This document shows positions 60,620-64,000 of a stretch of DNA of 64,000 nt, in pieces; positions within the stretch are counted from its first letter, which is position 1, and each line of letters opens with the position of its first letter. Below the pieces are notes generated by a model that did not search any database, had not been told where the DNA came from, and worked only from the letters and a program-made list of their open reading frames with translations. The position numbers and the translations under genes were made by a program. Origin of the DNA: Cytobacillus oceanisediminis (GTDB lineage Bacteria > Bacillota > Bacilli > Bacillales > Cytobacillaceae); assembly GCF_022811925.1 (NCBI RefSeq), contig NZ_CP065511.1:1109501-1173500 (forward strand), read 5' to 3'.

Positions 60620-60643
60620 GCAGGCAGCATCATACCCCCGAAG

Positions 60644-60676
60644 AACCGTCCGATCCTCTGATCGGGCGGTTTTTAT
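60644..60676 (+). terminator. Subtilisin gene terminator
   Basis: AACCGTCCGATC (60644-60655) pairs with GATCGGGCGGTT (60660-60671) with one G-T pair, then TTTAT. Confidence 0.85.
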
Positions 60677-60688
60677 GAGTAGAATGAA

Positions 60689-60740
60689 TTTCCGCGAATT
60701 ACAAAATATTTCCGCGGAAATGATCATATTTTAGCGAAAG
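60689..60740 (+). repeat. Phased mini-array 4: TTTCCGCGAA-type core, 20-21 bp steps
   Basis: TTTCCGCGAA begins at 60689, TTTCCGCGGA at 60709 and a weaker TTTAGCGAAA at 60730, giving steps of 20 and 21 bp. It lies between the subtilisin terminator and the aldolase gene. Only three units are present, so it might be a remnant or a seed of a longer array. Confidence 0.6.
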
Positions 60741-60825
60741 ATGAAATCTGATAAAAAATGCTGATGCAAATCACTTTTGAATATACAATAAGGAGTGGAT
60801 GTGAATAGGAAGGGAGCTGACAGCC

Positions 60826-61614
60826 ATGGCTGTTCAAAATACATATATAAGCGATCAGGAAGCAAAGGAACTGATCTGCGAAATCGGCAGAAGAGTGTAC
60901 AATAAAAACTTCGTAGCAGCAAACGACGGAAATATCTCCATTAAGATAGGCGACCATGAACTCTGGACAACACCAACCGGAGTAAGCAAAGGATTTATGA
61001 CCCCTGAAATGATGGTCAAAATGGATCTTTCAGGCAATGTGCTTGAGGGCAATCTGAAGCCTTCATCCGAAGTAAAGATGCACCTCAGAGTGTATCAGGA
61101 AAATCCTGAAGCAAAGGCAGTTGTCCATGCCCATCCCCCTGTGGCCACTTCGTTTGCCATAGCCGGAATCAGCCTTGAAAAACCTGTATCTCCGGAAGCG
61201 ATAGTCCTGCTTGGCAAAGTGCCGGTTGCCCCGTATGCCACACCAGGCACACAGGAAGTGCCCGATTCAATTGCCTCATACTGCAGGGATTACAATGCCG
61301 TTCTTCTTGCCAACCATGGCGCCCTAACCTGGGGCAGGGACATCACAGAGGCCTATTTTCGTATGGAATCACTGGAACACTATGCACTCATGCTGCTGTA
61401 TTCCGAACACATCATGCAAAAGTCAAACGAACTAAGCACAGGACAAATTACAGAACTGATCTCAATCCGTGAGAAAATGGGCATTAAAACAGGCGGAATA
61501 CCGGTTCCGGGAAGTGATAAGAAAATCCGGACAGCCCCCGGCCTGCAGGAAGAAATGATTGAAAGCATTGTTCGAAAAGTAACGGAAGAAGTCTTGAAAA
61601 ACGTTTTAAAATAG
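60826..61614 (+). CDS. Class II aldolase (fuculose-phosphate aldolase-like)
   Basis: This 262-aa zinc enzyme of the FucA/AraD family has the ligands in VVHAHPPVATSFA and LLANHGALTWGRD and the catalytic acid in KPSSEVKMH. It would split a 1-phosphoketose to DHAP and an aldehyde. Close homologues sit with mtnK and mtnA type genes in the DHAP shunt and in the B. thuringiensis 5-deoxyribose pathway (established for those systems). The mtnKA pair lies 1.9 kb upstream, so the same pathway is inferred here. A usual FucA has about 215 residues; the extra C-terminal 40 residues (IVRKVTEEVLKNVLK) are helical. GGAAGGGAGC precedes the ATG. Confidence 0.87.
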   Translation: MAVQNTYISDQEAKELICEIGRRVYNKNFVAANDGNISIKIGDHELWTTPTGVSKGFMTPEMMVKMDLSGNVLEGNLKPSSEVKMHLRVYQENPEAKAVVHAHPPVATSFAIAGISLEKPVSPEAIVLLGKVPVAPYATPGTQEVPDSIASYCRDYNAVLLANHGALTWGRDITEAYFRMESLEHYALMLLYSEHIMQKSNELSTGQITELISIREKMGIKTGGIPVPGSDKKIRTAPGLQEEMIESIVRKVTEEVLKNVLK

Positions 61615-61715
61615 CCAAAAAGGGATAGCTATAAGGGTATAGCAATGTTGTATAATTTTAACCTTTTAACGAAACCTATCTTGAATACCTTATTGAAACG
61701 TGAGGAGAGATTCCG

Positions 61716-63050
61716 ATGAAACTGCTGGTCATTGGCGGGGTGGCTGCAAGTATGTCTGCCGCATCGAAATTAAGGAGAATGGACGAAAAAGCTGAAATTA
61801 CCGTCTATGAAAAAGGCAAATTTTTATCTTACGGTGCCTGCGGTCTTCCTTATTATATATCTGGAGAAAATGATGATTACCGGAAAATGATCGCAAGAAC
61901 ACAGGAGCAATTTACTGAGAGGAACATCAAAACACACCTTCAGCATGAAGTATTAAAAGTGGATACAATCGAGAAGGAAGTAACTGTTAAAGACCTTGCA
62001 TCAGGAAAAATGTTTACGGATACATACGATAAGCTGATGATCGGAACAGGCACGTTTCCCATTATGCCCCCATTTCCTGGAGCCGATCTTGAGAACGTTC
62101 AGGTGCTGAAAACAATGGAAGATGGGATAGTACTAAAAGAAATTTCCCGCAAATCAGAAGTGAAAGATGTTGTCATTGTCGGCGGAGGCTATATTGGAAT
62201 CGAGGTGGTCGAAGCGATGAAAACCCTCGGCAAAAATGTGCGTGTCATTGAAATGGGCGAGAGAATCCTAGCTCCTTTCGATAAGGAAATAACAGTTATC
62301 GCTGAAAAAGAAATACGTGATCATGGTGTAGAACTGAACCTGGGAGAAAAGGTAGAGAGCTTCAGCGGCAATGGGAAAGTGGAGAGTGTCAAAACGGATA
62401 AAGGCACTTATAAAGCAGATTTAGTGCTAGTTGCTGTAGGTGTAAAGCCTGCTACGAAGTTTCTGGAAGGATCGGGTATAGAGATGGCGAAAAATGGAGC
62501 CATCATCATCGACCGTGAAATGCGGACAAATATTGAAGGTGTTTATGCAGCGGGGGACTGCGCTCAGGTTTATCACAAAGTGCTTGAAGAAAATGATTAT
62601 ATCCCGCTGGGAACAAATGCGAATAAATGCGGTCGCCTGGCTGGGGCCAATATAGCCGGCAGCCATGAAAAATATGTGGGTACTCTGGGAAGCGCCGCGA
62701 TTAAAATTTTTAATATGGAGCTTGGAAGAACGGGACTTTCCGAGGAGGATGCAAAAAAGCTTGGCATCGGCTATACAACTGAATTAGTGAAAGCCGCAGA
62801 CCATCCAAGCTACTACCCGAATCAGACCCCTATATGGATCAAGCTGATCTGTGAAAAAGGAACAAACCGAATCCTCGGAGCCCACGCCATCGGCAATAAA
62901 GGGGTGGTCCTCCGAATTGATGTATTTGCCGTTGCCATCCACAATCATATGGCAGCAGAAGAACTTGGCATGGTGGATCTCTGTTATGCCCCGCCTTTTG
63001 CGGGTGTCTGGGATGCTGTCCATATCGCAAGTAACGCAGCGAAAAAATAG
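61716..63050 (+). CDS. cdr: Coenzyme A disulfide reductase
   Basis: This 444-aa flavoprotein of the single-cysteine CoADR group reduces CoA disulfide with NAD(P)H. FAD binding is by LLVIGGVAASMSAASKLRR, the redox cysteine is in LSYGACGLPYYISG (C43), and the pyridine nucleotide motif is VVIVGGGYIGIEVVEAM. The C-terminal dimerisation domain (LGSAAIKIFNMELGRTGLS ... HAIGNKGVVLRIDVFAVAI) is intact. It helps thiol balance in bacilli that use CoA and bacillithiol instead of glutathione. AGGAGAG precedes the ATG. A terminator follows. Confidence 0.88.
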   Translation: MKLLVIGGVAASMSAASKLRRMDEKAEITVYEKGKFLSYGACGLPYYISGENDDYRKMIARTQEQFTERNIKTHLQHEVLKVDTIEKEVTVKDLASGKMFTDTYDKLMIGTGTFPIMPPFPGADLENVQVLKTMEDGIVLKEISRKSEVKDVVIVGGGYIGIEVVEAMKTLGKNVRVIEMGERILAPFDKEITVIAEKEIRDHGVELNLGEKVESFSGNGKVESVKTDKGTYKADLVLVAVGVKPATKFLEGSGIEMAKNGAIIIDREMRTNIEGVYAAGDCAQVYHKVLEENDYIPLGTNANKCGRLAGANIAGSHEKYVGTLGSAAIKIFNMELGRTGLSEEDAKKLGIGYTTELVKAADHPSYYPNQTPIWIKLICEKGTNRILGAHAIGNKGVVLRIDVFAVAIHNHMAAEELGMVDLCYAPPFAGVWDAVHIASNAAKK

Positions 63051-63053
63051 ATT

Positions 63054-63082
63054 AAAGTCAGCGGAAACGCTGGCTTTTTTAT
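63054..63082 (+). terminator. cdr terminator
   Basis: AAAGTCAGCG pairs with CGCTGGCTTT (one G-T pair) around a GAAA loop, followed by TTTAT. Confidence 0.85.
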
Positions 63083-63151
63083 ATTCTCAGGAGGTTTTTG
63101 TAAGAAGATGTTGAATAAACTCCATATAAAATCCTTTTTATGGAGGCTGAA

Positions 63152-63499
63152 ATGTTTACAAGAATCGATACAGTCTTTCTGCAGGTAACTGATTTTGGGA
63201 AAGCCATTGAATGGTACAGCACGGTGCTTGGTTTCCCGGTAAGATGGAGGGATGACCAGGGAGGGTATGCAGCCCTGGAAATCGGGGAAACGCCTTTAAC
63301 CCTTGTCCGTTCTGAAAAAGTAATTCCTTCCTCCCATATGCCATTTAACTTTTATGTTTCCGATATTGATGAAGCACATCAGCATCTGACAGGGCATAAG
63401 GTGAAAACCGGTCCAATCCAGGCCGATGGAACGGTAAAGTGGTTTGAGTTTGAAGATCCGGACGGCAATAAGCTGGGCGTATGCCATTTTAAAGAATAA
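63152..63499 (+). CDS. VOC-family protein (glyoxalase/dioxygenase fold)
   Basis: This 115-aa protein is a single vicinal-oxygen-chelate domain. It has VFLQVTDFGKAIEWYSTVLGF at the start and a C-terminal WFEFEDPDGNKLGVCHF, the usual second half of the fold with the metal-ligand acid. It may be a glyoxalase-like lyase, a resistance protein or a binding protein; the substrate is unknown. ATG 63152 has GGAGG 6 bp upstream, and an earlier ATG overlaps that site. A terminator ends it. Confidence 0.85.
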   Translation: MFTRIDTVFLQVTDFGKAIEWYSTVLGFPVRWRDDQGGYAALEIGETPLTLVRSEKVIPSSHMPFNFYVSDIDEAHQHLTGHKVKTGPIQADGTVKWFEFEDPDGNKLGVCHFKE

Positions 63500-63501
63500 G
63501 G

Positions 63502-63532
63502 AAAAGCTGCCTCATGTAGGGCAGCTTTTACA
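63502..63532. terminator. Terminator between convergent genes
   Basis: AAAAGCTGCC (63502-63511) pairs with GGCAGCTTTT (63520-63529) around an 8-nt loop. Confidence 0.8.
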
Positions 63533-63536
63533 GTAA

Positions 63537-64000
63537 TTAATAAGAATCCTTCGCAAGCTTGGGATGGCGGTTCATCGCTCCGAGCAGAATCAGCCCGCTT
63601 AGAATGAGGAGTAAGCTTGTGACCACGAAGACTGCAGAAAAACCCAGATAGCCGGAGATCAAACCGCCGATGACCGGTCCGATAATGTTGCCGAAAAAGC
63701 GGAGGCTTGTGTTGTAGCCCAGCACTTCGCCTTGCATGGCAACTGGGGCTTCCTGACGGATATAAGCGATCCGGACAGGGATGATGCCACCGATGGTTAT
63801 ACCAAGTGCAAAGCGGACAAGAACAAGCTGCCACATGTTTGAGACAAATCCTCCCGGCAGATAAAACACGCCTGCGAGGAAGAGGAGAATAACCAATGTT
63901 TTTATATAGCCATGCTGGTCTCCGATTTTTCCCCATTGCCTGGCCATCAGCAGATTGCCAAGCCCTGCTGCCGAAAAAGCAATTCCCGCAAAGAACGCCA
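63537..64000 (-). CDS. MFS transporter, C-terminal part
   Basis: The frame is open to the right edge and gives about the last 154 residues of an MFS protein. Membrane segments include TLVILLFLAGVFYLPG, WQLVLVRFALGITIGGIIPV and SAVFVVTSLLLILSGLIL. The segment LRFFGNIIGPVIGGLISGYLGFSAVFV is like motif C of multidrug exporters. The visible frame ends LAKDSY. The N-terminal half lies outside the window, so the substrate class stays open. The transcript ends near the shared hairpin at 63502-63532. Confidence 0.82.
   Translation of the reverse strand, partial: AFFAGIAFSAAGLGNLLMARQWGKIGDQHGYIKTLVILLFLAGVFYLPGGFVSNMWQLVLVRFALGITIGGIIPVRIAYIRQEAPVAMQGEVLGYNTSLRFFGNIIGPVIGGLISGYLGFSAVFVVTSLLLILSGLILLGAMNRHPKLAKDSY

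Overview
The window is chromosomal DNA of a low-to-mid GC, Gram-positive, spore-forming-type Bacillaceae, most like Cytobacillus or a close relative. The signs are strong AAGGAGG-type ribosome sites with frequent GTG and TTG starts, a T-box leader, CcpA cre sites, a sigma-B promoter, RsbR-type stressosome proteins, KinB-like kinases, and the gene set dctB-dctS-dctR-dctP. No rRNA, tRNA, phage, CRISPR or insertion sequence was seen. The genus is inferred from gene content, not from a search.

Layout. 1-3.4 kb: end of an operon for 2-hydroxyacid oxidation (glcD-type, glcF-type, lhgO). 3.4-8.4 kb: a membrane protein, a CBS-ACT protein, a LytTR regulator in front of a frameshifted acetyl-CoA hydrolase/CoA-transferase, and an RlmI-type methyltransferase. 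8.5-13.3 kb: C4-dicarboxylate sensing and uptake (dctB, dctS, dctR, dctP). 13.4-22.3 kb: an MFS transporter behind a 28-bp perfect palindrome, a stressosome paralogue, an unknown membrane protein, GNAT, MBL-fold, DinB, signal peptidase I, a histidine phosphatase and a KinB-like kinase. 22.5-29.5 kb: a winged-helix regulator with its MFS pump, a large catalase with a sigma-B promoter, an AraC/GyrI-like regulator and a BCCT transporter. 29.6-38.3 kb: DinB, a two-subunit ba3-type cytochrome oxidase, MFS, a Na/Ca exchanger, small membrane proteins, a DEDDh exonuclease, a second KinB-like kinase and YwbE. 38.5-46.2 kb: an M6 metalloprotease, a ketopantoate-reductase-like protein, and a carbon-starvation/pyruvate module (CstA, a hidden 48-aa partner, LytT and LytS homologues). 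46.3-56.2 kb: small enzymes, a frameshifted exported protein, methionine aminopeptidase, T-box tyrosyl-tRNA synthetase, YogA-like oxidoreductase, a lactonase, a NAT-like protein and a second RsbR-type protein. 56.6-63.5 kb: mtnK-mtnA, a subtilisin, a class II aldolase, CoA-disulfide reductase and a VOC protein. The right edge cuts an MFS gene.

The most unusual content is intergenic. Four arrays with unrelated short cores (CCGATAAA-like at 26.6 kb, GCGCAA-like at 43.2 kb, CGCTCATAAA at 54.75 kb, TTTCCGCGAA-like at 60.7 kb) share one architecture: a 5-10 bp core ending in an A-run, repeated every 20-21 bp (mean about 20.5 bp, two helical turns). The mix of 20 and 21 bp steps rules out a coding explanation for most of their length. 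I know of no described element that matches. Two further dispersed families are present: a modular nested hairpin (four copies) and a GTGACAGGCACC inverted repeat (three copies).

Functionally the window joins organic-acid metabolism (2-hydroxyacids, acetate/CoA, C4-dicarboxylates, pyruvate, all with dedicated regulators and two cre sites), stress biology (catalase, RsbR paralogues, CoA-disulfide reductase) and salvage of 5'-thio- or 5-deoxyribose (mtnK, mtnA, aldolase).
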